From NCBI RefSeq assembly GCF_000151665.1, contig NW_013171816.1:1684204-1748203 (forward strand): DNA of 64,000 bases, given 5' to 3'. Each line of letters begins with the position of its first letter. Position 1 is the stretch's first letter. The translations under genes were made by a program, and so were the position numbers. The notes under the pieces were generated by a model, which made no database searches, was not told the DNA's origin, and saw only the letters and a list, made by a program, of their open reading frames with translations. This DNA comes from Blastocystis hominis. Lineage: Eukaryota; Sar; Bigyra; Opalinata; Blastocystidae. Of the stretch, positions 42,929 through 52,157 are shown piece after piece.

Positions 42929-44198
42929 ATGGCAACACCAACACAACCTGAGAAACTTGTATATCTTCAGAACGGAGTGTTCAAGCGCAAGGAGATGACC
43001 GAGGGTATCCAGTACTACTCGGACAACTCTTTCGACACGTTCGCATTTCCGTCGACCAATGGCAACTACGTGCTTACCAAGACTGGCGATGTGTACACAT
43101 GGTCCGTCGCAGGTGAAGATTTCACTTCCTTGGATAACTCGTATTTCAAGGGTAGCGATGGACAATCGATTACCATTCCAGCCAATGGAGCTATTCCCTT
43201 CTTCAAGAATAACTCGGCGTTCGGAGCGATCAATCTGCCAGAAAGTGGTTCTTTCATTCTCACGACTGACCGGGATAGTGGACCTTCATTGGAAGCGTTG
43301 ACGAAGCCCGTAATTTTCGAGGTCTCTCGAACTTACGAGCACGTCGGACTGGTATGCGATACCGAACTGGAATTCGACCAAGAGTGATTCGAAGAATCTA
43401 TTATTACCAAGTAAGCCGGGAACGTTCTTCCTTTCAGCCGATTCGAACAATGACTACCACTTCAACAAGGTCACACCAAGAAGTCTTTTCCATGAATCTC
43501 TAGGAATCGGATCTGATGGACAGAGAATCGTCACCTACTGGAACGATGCTGCCTATGGTCTATCATTACCAACCACGGCAGGCTATGCGACATTCAAGGT
43601 CGAGAGTAGCAATGAGAGTCCAATTCTTACTAATCTCACGCCTGAGATCGTCTACAAAGACATCCTCGGGTGTACTAGCAATGAAAAGTGTCTCGTGTAC
43701 AACAACGGGACCAACGTGTCCAAGCTAACAATTCCATCCACTGCTGGCAAGTACGTCATGGAAGTCAAAGAAAACGGCACAGTCTCGTTATCACCCACAT
43801 CGGCTAAATTGAGTAAGACATTCGAGTACACCTCCTGGACAAGTGGACACCAGGTTGTTAGCGAGGCACTCACGTCGGAAGGTTCAGACCTTTCTGCACC
43901 GATCAAATTGGAACCCAATAAGACGTACATGATCACCATCGATGCCGTACTTCGTTGTGACAACTACGAACAGGCACTTGTAGGATTCACGAGCGTTCCA
44001 ACTCTCGTAATGGGTGTCGAGACAGCTACAATTATTAAAACAAGCTTGAATAATCCAGTGCCAACAACGACATTGAGTAGCACGAACATATTCACATCAG
44101 TACGCCCTGTAGATATGAAAATTCAAGTCACACGTTCTGGAGACACCACGATCGAACATTACTTCACTCGACTGAAGGTAAGCATCATGGAAGTGTAG
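42929..44198 (+). pseudogene. Fibre-like gene of the element, broken
   Basis: Beta-repeat protein with recurring units such as SITIPANGAIPFF and LTIPSTAGKYVMEV, suggesting a fibre or spike. It starts at TAAATG, divergent from the capsid gene with 36 bp between starts. It appears broken about once. Its end coincides with the first base of a double hairpin. Confidence 0.55.
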
Positions 44199-44422
44199 GG
44201 GGCACTACGTGCCCCCGGGGGAATCGTAGATTCCCCCTAGTGTAAGGGCAGCGAAGCTGCCCGGGGGCGTAAAACGCCCCCTCGTAGGGGGAGGAGACAA
44301 AGAGGGAGCAACTTAGTTGCTCCCGAGGCGACAATGTCGCCTCCAAAGTGAAAAAAGGAAGCCCCCATTTTACTTTGGAGGCATGGGGAGACTATGTCTC
44401 CCCGAGGCAGCTTCGCTGCCTC
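44198..44422. repeat. Cluster of four double hairpins
   Basis: Abutting pairs: 44198-44216/44217-44237 (loops TAC, GTA), 44246-44262/44263-44281 (GAA, AAA), 44304-44324/44325-44343 (TTA, AAT) and 44385-44403/44404-44422 (TAT, TTC). All eight units are perfect inverted repeats of 17-21 bp. Seven have a C-G pair closing the loop; the AAA unit is closed by T-A. Outer ends are GGG(G)/CCC(C) or GAGG/CCTC. Confidence 0.95.
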
Positions 44423-44810
44423 ATGGTAACCGTACATGGAACTTGTTAGCCTTGGCAGCCTTGGCAGCTTCCATACGCCACTTGGTCAACTCGTTCTGGT
44501 CATAGGCAACACCATCGATATAAATATCAATCGTGCCATTAATTACACACACACGATGTCCCTCGATATCATAGATCTCATTGTGAGGATCGTGCAATAC
44601 ATCAAACTGGGGATGACATACGGAGTACTTGTCCTCATGGCATGCTTTCTCGAGAAGTCGTTCAATGTCAGGTGAGTAGAACGACACATATGGAGGATCA
44701 TAGTTCTCATAGTAATTTCCACTATTAGGATCTTCGACAAATGAGTTGATCATGTCATGCACGTATTGTCGTGCTATCTCTCTTCGCTCTTCAGTCATCC
44801 AGCTGTTCAT
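44421..44810 (-). CDS. Unknown element protein
   Basis: One hundred and twenty-nine residues starting MNSWMTEERREIARQYVHDM, acidic, with no recognised domain. Its 3' end touches the last double hairpin of the neighbouring cluster. Confidence 0.5.
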   Translation of the reverse strand: MNSWMTEERREIARQYVHDMINSFVEDPNSGNYYENYDPPYVSFYSPDIERLLEKACHEDKYSVCHPQFDVLHDPHNEIYDIEGHRVCVINGTIDIYIDGVAYDQNELTKWRMEAAKAAKANKFHVRLP

Positions 44811-44827
44811 TTCTATTTATGAATACA

Positions 44828-45019
44828 TTATTTCACTTTAATCTCTGTTGGACTGATCGATATGTCGCTTCCACTGTCGTCACTTGATTCATTCTTCTCG
44901 TTATACACGCACAGGCAGTGACATCTGTCCTTGCATTTCGAGTCCACCACCAGTTTGTGGTTCTTCCTTCCACACATCCATTTCCATGCACTTTTCAGCC
45001 ATTGAATAAAGCGGTTCAT
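44828..45019 (-). CDS. Small Cys-rich element protein
   Basis: Sixty-three residues. A basic, Trp-containing N-terminus (MNRFIQWLKSAWKWMCG) is followed by a Cys/His cluster (CKDRCHCLC) and an acidic tail. It starts at TAAATG, two bases from the oppositely directed integrase start. Could be a short zinc-binding protein; function unknown. Confidence 0.5.
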   Translation of the reverse strand: MNRFIQWLKSAWKWMCGRKNHKLVVDSKCKDRCHCLCVYNEKNESSDDSGSDISISPTEIKVK

Positions 45020-45021
45020 TT

Positions 45022-46005
45022 ATGAACGAGATCAAGGAACTACGCAAGCCAGCAAAACGAAGAGGCGCCACTCGAGTGATCATCAGTGGATTCAAGAGAA
45101 ACATATACTTCATCGATCTCATCGATTTCTCTTCCAAACAAGACAAGTGGATTCAGGAAGTGTTGGGCAGACAGAAGAGTACAGGATTCCACAAGAATCG
45201 TGGATACAAGTATGTCCTTGTGTGCATTGATGGATATTCGAAATACCTGATGGCTCGGCGACTGAAAAGCAAGAGTGCCACAGAAGTCACTCATGCAATG
45301 AAGGATATCATTCAAACATACGGTGCACCAAAGCATATTTGCTCTGATCGAGGCACCGAGTTCACCAATGCCATCTTTCGTACCAACATCTTGGACAAGT
45401 ATGACATCACCATGTATCACATGGATTCAGCGAATAAAGCAGTACTAGCCGAACGAGCAATTCGAGATATCAAGGAAGACATCATGGTTCCATTCAATCA
45501 ATCGAAAGGTGTGTGGTTCGACTTGATCGATGGTGCCGTTCGTAGACACAATGCAAGGAAGAACAGAGACATCGGATATACACCCACTGACATTTGGAAC
45601 AACAACATCTTGTACACGGAGAAGACAGAACCATCCAACATGACAGCGAAGGACACAACACCTCAATTCGATGTTGGTGATTATGTTCGAGTGACACGAA
45701 GACCTCGCGTTCTGGAAAAGCGATCATTGACCAGCAAATGGTCTCAGGACTTGTATCAAGTTGTTGACATTGACGATCGATTCATGCCATTGATGTACGA
45801 AGTGAAGAATATGGAAAGCGGTAGCAAGCAGAAGTGCTATCATTGGGAACTCCTGGCAAGCAAATGCAAACCACAGCCAGCACCACCAGTCACGCGATCC
45901 AAGAGTCGAAAGGAACCCAATGCATTGCGAGATGCAGCAAGGTCACATCGACCCATTACGAGGAGTCAGAAACAACGTCGCCTAAATGTTCGAAAACGAT
46001 CGTGA
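45022..46005 (+). CDS. RVE-type integrase
   Basis: Three hundred and twenty-seven residues. The DDE core is clear: first Asp in VLVCIDGYSKYL, second in HICSDRGTEFTNAIF, Glu in VLAERAIRDIK. A C-terminal chromo/SH3-like part follows (FDVGDYVRVTRR and SKWSQDLYQVVDID) and then a basic tail. This is the retrovirus-like integrase that Polintons carry and use for insertion with 6-bp duplications. Its 3' end overlaps the convergent gene by about 50 bp. Confidence 0.9.
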   Translation: MNEIKELRKPAKRRGATRVIISGFKRNIYFIDLIDFSSKQDKWIQEVLGRQKSTGFHKNRGYKYVLVCIDGYSKYLMARRLKSKSATEVTHAMKDIIQTYGAPKHICSDRGTEFTNAIFRTNILDKYDITMYHMDSANKAVLAERAIRDIKEDIMVPFNQSKGVWFDLIDGAVRRHNARKNRDIGYTPTDIWNNNILYTEKTEPSNMTAKDTTPQFDVGDYVRVTRRPRVLEKRSLTSKWSQDLYQVVDIDDRFMPLMYEVKNMESGSKQKCYHWELLASKCKPQPAPPVTRSKSRKEPNALRDAARSHRPITRSQKQRRLNVRKRS

Positions 46006-46576
46006 TGCTCTTCACACCACCTAGAAGCATGAGAGGGAGATTCGAATACGTACGAAGGACAGGAGAGTTGCCCCCAACATTCACAACAGCATAACCAGTG
46101 TGAGACACAAGACTATTCAATGTATCGATGTACGGTCTGTCTAGGATAGGCGTGTTGTCAAACGTGACTAGCACTCGATAACCCTTTTCAACCACCGATT
46201 CGATTGACATGCAATCGTTGAACATGTCGTAGGGGGAGGCATGGCCTCCCCCGGGGGAAGCAGAGCTTCCCCCATTGTCAGGAAGGTACGTTATGACAGT
46301 CGTGGTTATCAGGTATGATCCGGACGGCATAGGCGGCATACCATCACCACCCCATTCGCTATTGAATGATTCGGTAGTTTCTGGTGTGTACTCGAAGACA
46401 AATGCTTCATTCGCTTTCACGATACAAGCCGCACTCCCCCACGAGTATTGAGGAACGCCATCCACTGTCTCTCGAATTAGCACATGATGACCGTCCTTCT
46501 CGGGCATATTGATGAGCATGTTGTCGAGCTTCTTGAACGTGTAGTTGTTTCCATTGCTACTGAAAATGTACGACAT
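45956..46576 (-). CDS. Unknown element protein with hairpin-encoded insert
   Basis: Two hundred and six residues from TAAATG on the minus strand, beta-rich, unrecognised. A homologous piece exists in the second copy. A double hairpin (46232-46273) encodes the Ser/Gly/Pro-rich stretch SSASPGGGHASP, and the second copy lacks that stretch. Confidence 0.55.
   Translation of the reverse strand: MSYIFSSNGNNYTFKKLDNMLINMPEKDGHHVLIRETVDGVPQYSWGSAACIVKANEAFVFEYTPETTESFNSEWGGDGMPPMPSGSYLITTTVITYLPDNGGSSASPGGGHASPYDMFNDCMSIESVVEKGYRVLVTFDNTPILDRPYIDTLNSLVSHTGYAVVNVGGNSPVLRTYSNLPLMLLGGVKSITIVFEHLGDVVSDSS
46232..46273. repeat. Double hairpin inside a coding region
   Basis: Two perfect 21-bp inverted repeats, 46232-46252 (loop ATG) and 46253-46273 (loop AGA), abut. 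The total of 42 nt keeps the frame. The corresponding site in the second element copy is empty. Confidence 0.95.
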
Positions 46577-46583
46577 TTACTTT

Positions 46584-47096
46584 TTACTTTGGATGATTTC
46601 GTTGATATGCACGAACGTACACACCCTTCAGACACGCACCATCATCGATGAACAGATCGGACAACTCGGGAGGCACTTCATCATCCACAACTTTGAAGAC
46701 CACGCGAACATAGTAGTTGGAGAAGAAGTAAACAGCACGATTCTCAGTCATTACACCGATGATGTGAGGAGGCAGTGAGTTGCCCCTCCAAAACACGTTC
46801 AGAGGCACACCGAGCAGACCGTTGGATTTCAATTGAGGCAATAGATACTCCCATTCATCCTCGGTAAACAAAGGTGGACGAGTTTCATCAAACGTCATCT
46901 CCATGCAATCATAGTCGTGCAATATCAGACCACAGTTCACATTTGCTTGCGGAGTGCAAACACTAAAGCCGAATAGACGCTCGGAATTGATCGGATACTT
47001 GGTGTGAATGATGATGTCTGCGAGTTCGATATTCTCGTCCTCACAAGTGCGTACCAGGGAAGACCATGTGTTGTTCTCTGTTTTCTTGTACTTCAT
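46584..47096 (-). CDS. Unknown conserved element protein
   Basis: One hundred and seventy residues from TAAATG on the minus strand, starting MKYKKTENNTWSSLV. It is closely conserved in the second copy (ERLFGFSV and FTEDEWEYLLPQ shared). No known domain seen. It is divergent from the 141-residue gene with about 50 AT-rich bases between. Confidence 0.55.
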   Translation of the reverse strand: MKYKKTENNTWSSLVRTCEDENIELADIIIHTKYPINSERLFGFSVCTPQANVNCGLILHDYDCMEMTFDETRPPLFTEDEWEYLLPQLKSNGLLGVPLNVFWRGNSLPPHIIGVMTENRAVYFFSNYYVRVVFKVVDDEVPPELSDLFIDDGACLKGVYVRAYQRNHPK

Positions 47097-47148
47097 TTAG
47101 GGAAGCATCTAGGGTTAAAAGAGAAAATATAAATATATAAATATATAA

Positions 47149-47574
47149 ATGAATAGACCTACTCATACTTTGAATCCCAATACTGGCCGAGAAATCCAAA
47201 TCAACGGAGTTCGCTTCTGGAACCTTCTCAAGCGTGGATACAAGTACGACGAGAAATTGAATCGCTTGTACGACAAACCATTACCACCGGATACGACGAA
47301 GTACGTTCCCAAGTCGAGAATGCTTTCTCCCAGCAATCGCTCCATGATTATTGGTGGCACAGCATATTACGAGTTACTCCATGACAACTATAGACCACGA
47401 GGTGGCAAATGGGTGAAGATGACGAAAGAAGAAGCCAAAGCATACGATAATGATCCAGACATCAACAAGATATTCGCAAACGACGATTCAGACGATTCGT
47501 CGTCCGAGTCTGAGTATGTCGACATCGATGAATTCGAATATGACGAAGATGGCCATGCGATTTTCCCATTCTAA
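47149..47574 (+). CDS. Small protein with NP-x-TGR-type N-terminal motif
   Basis: One hundred and forty-one residues from TATATAAATG. The N-terminal NPNTGREIQINGVRFWNLL resembles the beginning of the element's DNA polymerase (NPETGRKIKVGRQIWKRL) and, loosely, the 2-cysteine adaptor domain of large DNA viruses, without its cysteines. The C-terminal 40 residues are strongly acidic. It may be an adaptor acting with the polymerase (inference). Confidence 0.55.
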   Translation: MNRPTHTLNPNTGREIQINGVRFWNLLKRGYKYDEKLNRLYDKPLPPDTTKYVPKSRMLSPSNRSMIIGGTAYYELLHDNYRPRGGKWVKMTKEEAKAYDNDPDINKIFANDDSDDSSSESEYVDIDEFEYDEDGHAIFPF

Positions 47575-47652
47575 CTCGGAAATTCCATAACTATTTTCCA
47601 AGTCACGCCATTTTCACTTTGGTCACTTAAAGAATTTGTCGCCTATATATAA

Positions 47653-50600
47653 ATGGATTCTTTTCGCGACGAATATACTATTAACCCTGAGACTGGACGA
47701 AAGATTAAGGTTGGGAGACAAATCTGGAAACGATTAGCAGCCAAGTACTATATGATCGATGGGAAGTTCACCGATCAGACCATTCCTGATTCACGAGCGT
47801 ATCTGTCGAACAAGGTATTCGGGCTGAAACAAGTAACACCTAACAGACGAGTGACACATAGGCGCGTCAGTGATCCCAAAGGAGAGCGTAAGTATCTGAT
47901 TGTTGGAAGCGAGACATGGAACGAGCGATTTCTTGAGTATGAATGGAATGGACATGAATTCGGTGACAAGCGAGGTCGTCCGTTGCCTGAGTTCATGAAC
48001 ACGGTGGAGAAGAGACGTGAAGCACGTCGCAATAAGGCATTCGCTCGGTTCGATCGCAAAGTGGCCGAAGGGCGCTTGTCGGACGTGATCGACTCGTCAC
48101 TCGGGTATGCACTCACGTACTATCACACTGTGGAAGGAGATATGTACAAGGAATGGATGAATGAGAAGCGCACCAAGAAGGACTTCCGGCTCAAGAACGA
48201 TGATGACAAGAGACTGTGGGTTCGACTACCGGGTGAAAAGGGCGATGAGGAAGTGGAACCGATCAACCTCGTATTCGATGAAAGCGAGGAGTTCAATGAG
48301 ATCGTGAAGAAGTTTATCATGACTGGTATGCGCGAGTACAACCAGTGTTTCGTCACCATCATGGCATACAACCTCATGTGGACACATGACGGAGAAGCCA
48401 AGATCCTCAATCTCACCGATGATCGATTGGGACACCTCCGCATCGTTCGCCGAGATCATATCGATGAGTGGATCGAGGACTACGTGAAGTGGTACCGAAA
48501 TGGTGTAGAGGAACAGGAGACAGAGGGCAGTGGGTTCGCGTACCATGGGTGGATCGGCTTCCATGTCGAGATGTTCCCACTTCGTACATTCGTGGGATAC
48601 AAGCACCACACACCTTTTATCATTGGACAGACGGCGGTCAACCCGAATATCAATGACAACCGATGTCTGCAACGGTGTCTCATCCTGGCAAGTGAAGGCG
48701 GGCACAAGATTATTGCAAATCGCAAGATGGGCGATGCGAGTGTGTACAACAAGTGGTGGAAACAACCCGACAAGAACAAGGTGTTCGGAGTGACCATTCA
48801 CGAGGTGGAGGAGGCGATGAACATTCGCGACAATGCACCCTTCAACGCGAGTGAAGAGAATTTTGCGAGATTGGAAGAACTGTTGAAAGTCTCTCTCAAT
48901 GTATTCGAGGTCACACTCTTGCCTGGATACGATGACAACTCCGAGGATAAATACGATCTATTCACGTGTTATCAAGTGTACAAGCCGAAAAGGAAGAGTG
49001 GATGTGGAGAGCAACGAAGTTGCTCCCGGGGCAACGAAGTTTCCCCATGTGTGTCGCTTTGCATCGTGAATGATACACGGGAGGGGGAAGAAATTCCCAA
49101 ACACTTCTTGTACATCAAGGACTTGAGCGATTTCAAGCATCGCATCTTTCGTCAGAGTGATGTGAAGAATAGACATACAGCAAGAAACGTGAAGTGCAGG
49201 TTCTGTGACGACTTCTTCGGATCTCGCAAAGCCGTTCATGCTCACGAAGTACAAGTACATCGAGAACTCGTCAATGAAAGCGAAGAGTACGACTTGGCGA
49301 ACGAGGAAACTCGGTTGCGATTCACCAACCAGCGATATGAAATGCCAGCACCGGTCGTCGTGTATGCTGACTTCGAGTCAGCCATTGATGACAAGAACAG
49401 ACATAAGCCAATCATGTTATCCTGTCTAGCCGTGTCTCGTATCCCTGCCATCCAGACTCAACTGAGAGTCTTCCATGCACCACACGAAAGCGAAGTAGAC
49501 CTTCGTCCTTTCATGGACTATCTCGTGCAATTGCAAGGGAGTGTGAAAACATATCTATTCGATGAATTACCCCTCGAGAACTCTCCGAGCATCGAGAAGG
49601 ACTTTCGTGCAACAACCGTGTGTCCCTTCTGTCACAAGAAACTGGAGGACGACAAGGTACGTCATCACGCACATGTGGCAGGTGAATACACCACAGGAAA
49701 GGGAGAAGTACGCCACTTCGAAGCCGGACAGTACATCTGCACCTGTTGCACCAAGTGTAACCTACAACTCTCATTCAACAAGAAGAACTATCGTCTGCCA
49801 GTTTACTTCCACAATGGATCGCACTACGATTTCACATTCATCATGAAGCTCATCGCGACGATGCCTGGTGGGAATCTCGAAGTCATTCCAACCACTGAAG
49901 ACAAGGAGATGCAGATCGAGTACAATGGCATTCAATTCAAGGACTCGTTGAAGCTCATCAGCAGTCCACTGCGTTCCATCGTTGCACAGACACTTGGAGG
50001 CAACTTGGACCTCTATGTGCACACCAAACAACAACTACGCAAGTACTGTGAGTCTCGAGGCAAGCAATGGAATGATGAATACATCGATCTGTTGACACGG
50101 AAGGAACCCATGTTTTACAGTCTCATCAAGTCGTACGAGTCATTGAACAATACCGTCATTCCTTCTCGCGAGCAATGCATTGATGATATGAAGGGAGAGA
50201 TGATGCCACAAGACGAATATGATCACATGGTGAAACTGTGGAAGACCTTCGATATCAAGACATGGGGTGAATACTACGAATTGTACAATGTACTCGATGT
50301 GACTCTCATGGCTGATGCATTCGAACATTTCCGAAACACCACACTGAATGCATTCGGTGTTGATCCCATGCATTACATCACAGCACCGCAAATGGCATAT
50401 TCGCTATTCTTGAAGGTCACAATGGAGGGCGATCATAGTGAGAGTAGCCTCATGACCCTCGCAAGGAAATGGGCTCAGTACATCATGCGCATCAACGCCA
50501 ACGAGGGACTCGCCGAGAAACAACTGGTGAAAGTGTTCTTGAATCGCATGGGTGAATTCTATGAGAGCAAGGGCATTCGATTGATGGAGACAAATGATAT

Positions 50601-52119
50601 CGATGACTTCATGCGATTGTTGAAGAACCTGCGAGGAGGAATCACACAGATCGTGAAACGACATGCCAAGGTTGACATTGACAACAAGGAGCAAGCAACG
50701 TCGTCCCAAGGCATCTACTACCTGGACGCCAACAACCTGTATGGTGGAGCCATGCATCGAATGATGCCTTATGAGTTGGTGGGTGTACCTGAGCGACGAG
50801 AAGTGATGGAGAGGATCAATCGTGATCCGAATGGGTGGGTGCAATCACTCAAGACGTTCGGCAAGTATGGATTCTTCGTCGAGTGTGACATCGAGGCACC
50901 AGTGGAACTCCATGATAAATTCAATGATCTGCCATTCTTCCCCGTACAGAAGGCGGGCATGTACTCCGATGGAATCAAGAAGTACGCAGAGAAGAACGAC
51001 ATTGTGGACAAAGTGAAAGAGGTGAATACACCGAAGCTCATCTGTGATCTTGTACCTCGTCAAAAGTATCTCGTGCATTACTCACTGTTGCAACTGGGCA
51101 TTCAACAGGGATATCGTGTCACACACATTCACCACGTCATTCGATTCAAGCAGGCACCATTTATCTTCGAGTACGTGAACATGCTGAGTGAGAAACGAGC
51201 GAAGTCCAAGACCACTGTGGAGAAGAACCTGTATAAGCTGTTGGCAAACTCAACCTATGGCAAATTCGTTGAGACTGGGTTGAAACGGATGAAAGTGAAG
51301 TTCGCTAACACGTGGAATGAACGTGAAGCCATCATTCAGAAGCATGGGTACGACATGATCGCCGGGACTACCATGTATTCCGAGAATCTGATTGGCATCA
51401 AGCTGAACACACCGGTGCGCAGGGTGGAGAAGCCATTCTTCATCGGGTTCGCCATTCTGGACATGTCCAAGCACATCATCTACGATTTCTACTACAATGT
51501 ACTCAAGATGACATTCGATAACGTGGAGTTGTTGGGACAGGACACGGATTCGCTCATCGTGCAGTTGTACGATCGCGCTAACATCGTTCACAAGATGTGT
51601 GATATGTACAAATCGTTCGACTTCTCGGAATTGGATAACACTAGCTACTTCTATGGTGAACTCGTGAAGTACTATGAGCATGAAGTGGACAAGAACAAGT
51701 TCCCTTCATTGGACTCGTTCCTCAACTTCAACAAGAAGTTGCCTGGTCCCATCTTCAAGGACGAACACAACGGACATCGCATCACGGAGTTTGTTGGACT
51801 GAGACCGAAGATGTACTGCTTGGTTGATGAGAAGCATGTGATACACAACGCAGCAAAGGGAGTTCCTCGCAACGTGGTGATCGATGGTGAGAGGATGAGC
51901 GTGAAGAACATCGATTTGTACAAGCGTGTCCTCGAGGCCGAGAAGAAGGAAGATGCAGTGATCGAAGGCAGCTTCAAACGCATCAACAATCAAGCATTCA
52001 ACATCAGCACGAAAGAACAAACCAAGACACTCATGACTTGCACGGACAACAAGCGATGGATTTTGGACGACAACGTGCACACACTTGCGTTTGGACATTA
52101 CCGTTTGAAGAACTTGTAA
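47653..52119 (+). CDS. Protein-primed DNA polymerase B
   Basis: About 1,490 residues from TATATAAATG. Exonuclease motifs: VVYADFESAIDD (Exo I), FHNGSHYDFTFIMKL (Exo II), YNVLDVTLMADAFEHF (Exo III). Polymerase motifs: YYLDANNLYGGAM (A), NLYKLLANSTYGKF (B), LLGQDTDSLIV (C). Upstream there is a C2H2-like finger (CRFCDDFFGSRKAVHAHEV) and an N-terminal domain of about 400 residues that may hold the terminal protein. The first 30 residues repeat the NP-x-TGR motif of the preceding gene. It replicates the element by protein priming, by family knowledge. A double hairpin lies in the coding region at about 49,006-49,046. Confidence 0.92.
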   Translation: MDSFRDEYTINPETGRKIKVGRQIWKRLAAKYYMIDGKFTDQTIPDSRAYLSNKVFGLKQVTPNRRVTHRRVSDPKGERKYLIVGSETWNERFLEYEWNGHEFGDKRGRPLPEFMNTVEKRREARRNKAFARFDRKVAEGRLSDVIDSSLGYALTYYHTVEGDMYKEWMNEKRTKKDFRLKNDDDKRLWVRLPGEKGDEEVEPINLVFDESEEFNEIVKKFIMTGMREYNQCFVTIMAYNLMWTHDGEAKILNLTDDRLGHLRIVRRDHIDEWIEDYVKWYRNGVEEQETEGSGFAYHGWIGFHVEMFPLRTFVGYKHHTPFIIGQTAVNPNINDNRCLQRCLILASEGGHKIIANRKMGDASVYNKWWKQPDKNKVFGVTIHEVEEAMNIRDNAPFNASEENFARLEELLKVSLNVFEVTLLPGYDDNSEDKYDLFTCYQVYKPKRKSGCGEQRSCSRGNEVSPCVSLCIVNDTREGEEIPKHFLYIKDLSDFKHRIFRQSDVKNRHTARNVKCRFCDDFFGSRKAVHAHEVQVHRELVNESEEYDLANEETRLRFTNQRYEMPAPVVVYADFESAIDDKNRHKPIMLSCLAVSRIPAIQTQLRVFHAPHESEVDLRPFMDYLVQLQGSVKTYLFDELPLENSPSIEKDFRATTVCPFCHKKLEDDKVRHHAHVAGEYTTGKGEVRHFEAGQYICTCCTKCNLQLSFNKKNYRLPVYFHNGSHYDFTFIMKLIATMPGGNLEVIPTTEDKEMQIEYNGIQFKDSLKLISSPLRSIVAQTLGGNLDLYVHTKQQLRKYCESRGKQWNDEYIDLLTRKEPMFYSLIKSYESLNNTVIPSREQCIDDMKGEMMPQDEYDHMVKLWKTFDIKTWGEYYELYNVLDVTLMADAFEHFRNTTLNAFGVDPMHYITAPQMAYSLFLKVTMEGDHSESSLMTLARKWAQYIMRINANEGLAEKQLVKVFLNRMGEFYESKGIRLMETNDIDDFMRLLKNLRGGITQIVKRHAKVDIDNKEQATSSQGIYYLDANNLYGGAMHRMMPYELVGVPERREVMERINRDPNGWVQSLKTFGKYGFFVECDIEAPVELHDKFNDLPFFPVQKAGMYSDGIKKYAEKNDIVDKVKEVNTPKLICDLVPRQKYLVHYSLLQLGIQQGYRVTHIHHVIRFKQAPFIFEYVNMLSEKRAKSKTTVEKNLYKLLANSTYGKFVETGLKRMKVKFANTWNEREAIIQKHGYDMIAGTTMYSENLIGIKLNTPVRRVEKPFFIGFAILDMSKHIIYDFYYNVLKMTFDNVELLGQDTDSLIVQLYDRANIVHKMCDMYKSFDFSELDNTSYFYGELVKYYEHEVDKNKFPSLDSFLNFNKKLPGPIFKDEHNGHRITEFVGLRPKMYCLVDEKHVIHNAAKGVPRNVVIDGERMSVKNIDLYKRVLEAEKKEDAVIEGSFKRINNQAFNISTKEQTKTLMTCTDNKRWILDDNVHTLAFGHYRLKNL
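49006..49046. repeat. Double hairpin inside the polymerase gene
   Basis: Two inverted repeats, about 49006-49027 and 49028-49046, both with loop GAA, abut at CCCGGGG. Each has an imperfect arm. The frame is open throughout. The second element copy lacks this stretch at the same place. Confidence 0.85.
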
Positions 52120-52157
52120 AGGAGAATTGATTTTACTTTGTTTTTTATCAAATAGTG

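Noticed and set aside
44198-44422. Regularly spaced palindromes as a CRISPR array
   Set aside because: The repeated parts differ in sequence and only the hairpin form is shared; there are no constant repeats with unique spacers and no cas genes.
45022-46005. Integrase as part of an LTR retrotransposon
   Set aside because: No reverse transcriptase, gag or LTRs nearby; polymerase B, ATPase, protease and the 6-bp duplication place it in a Polinton.
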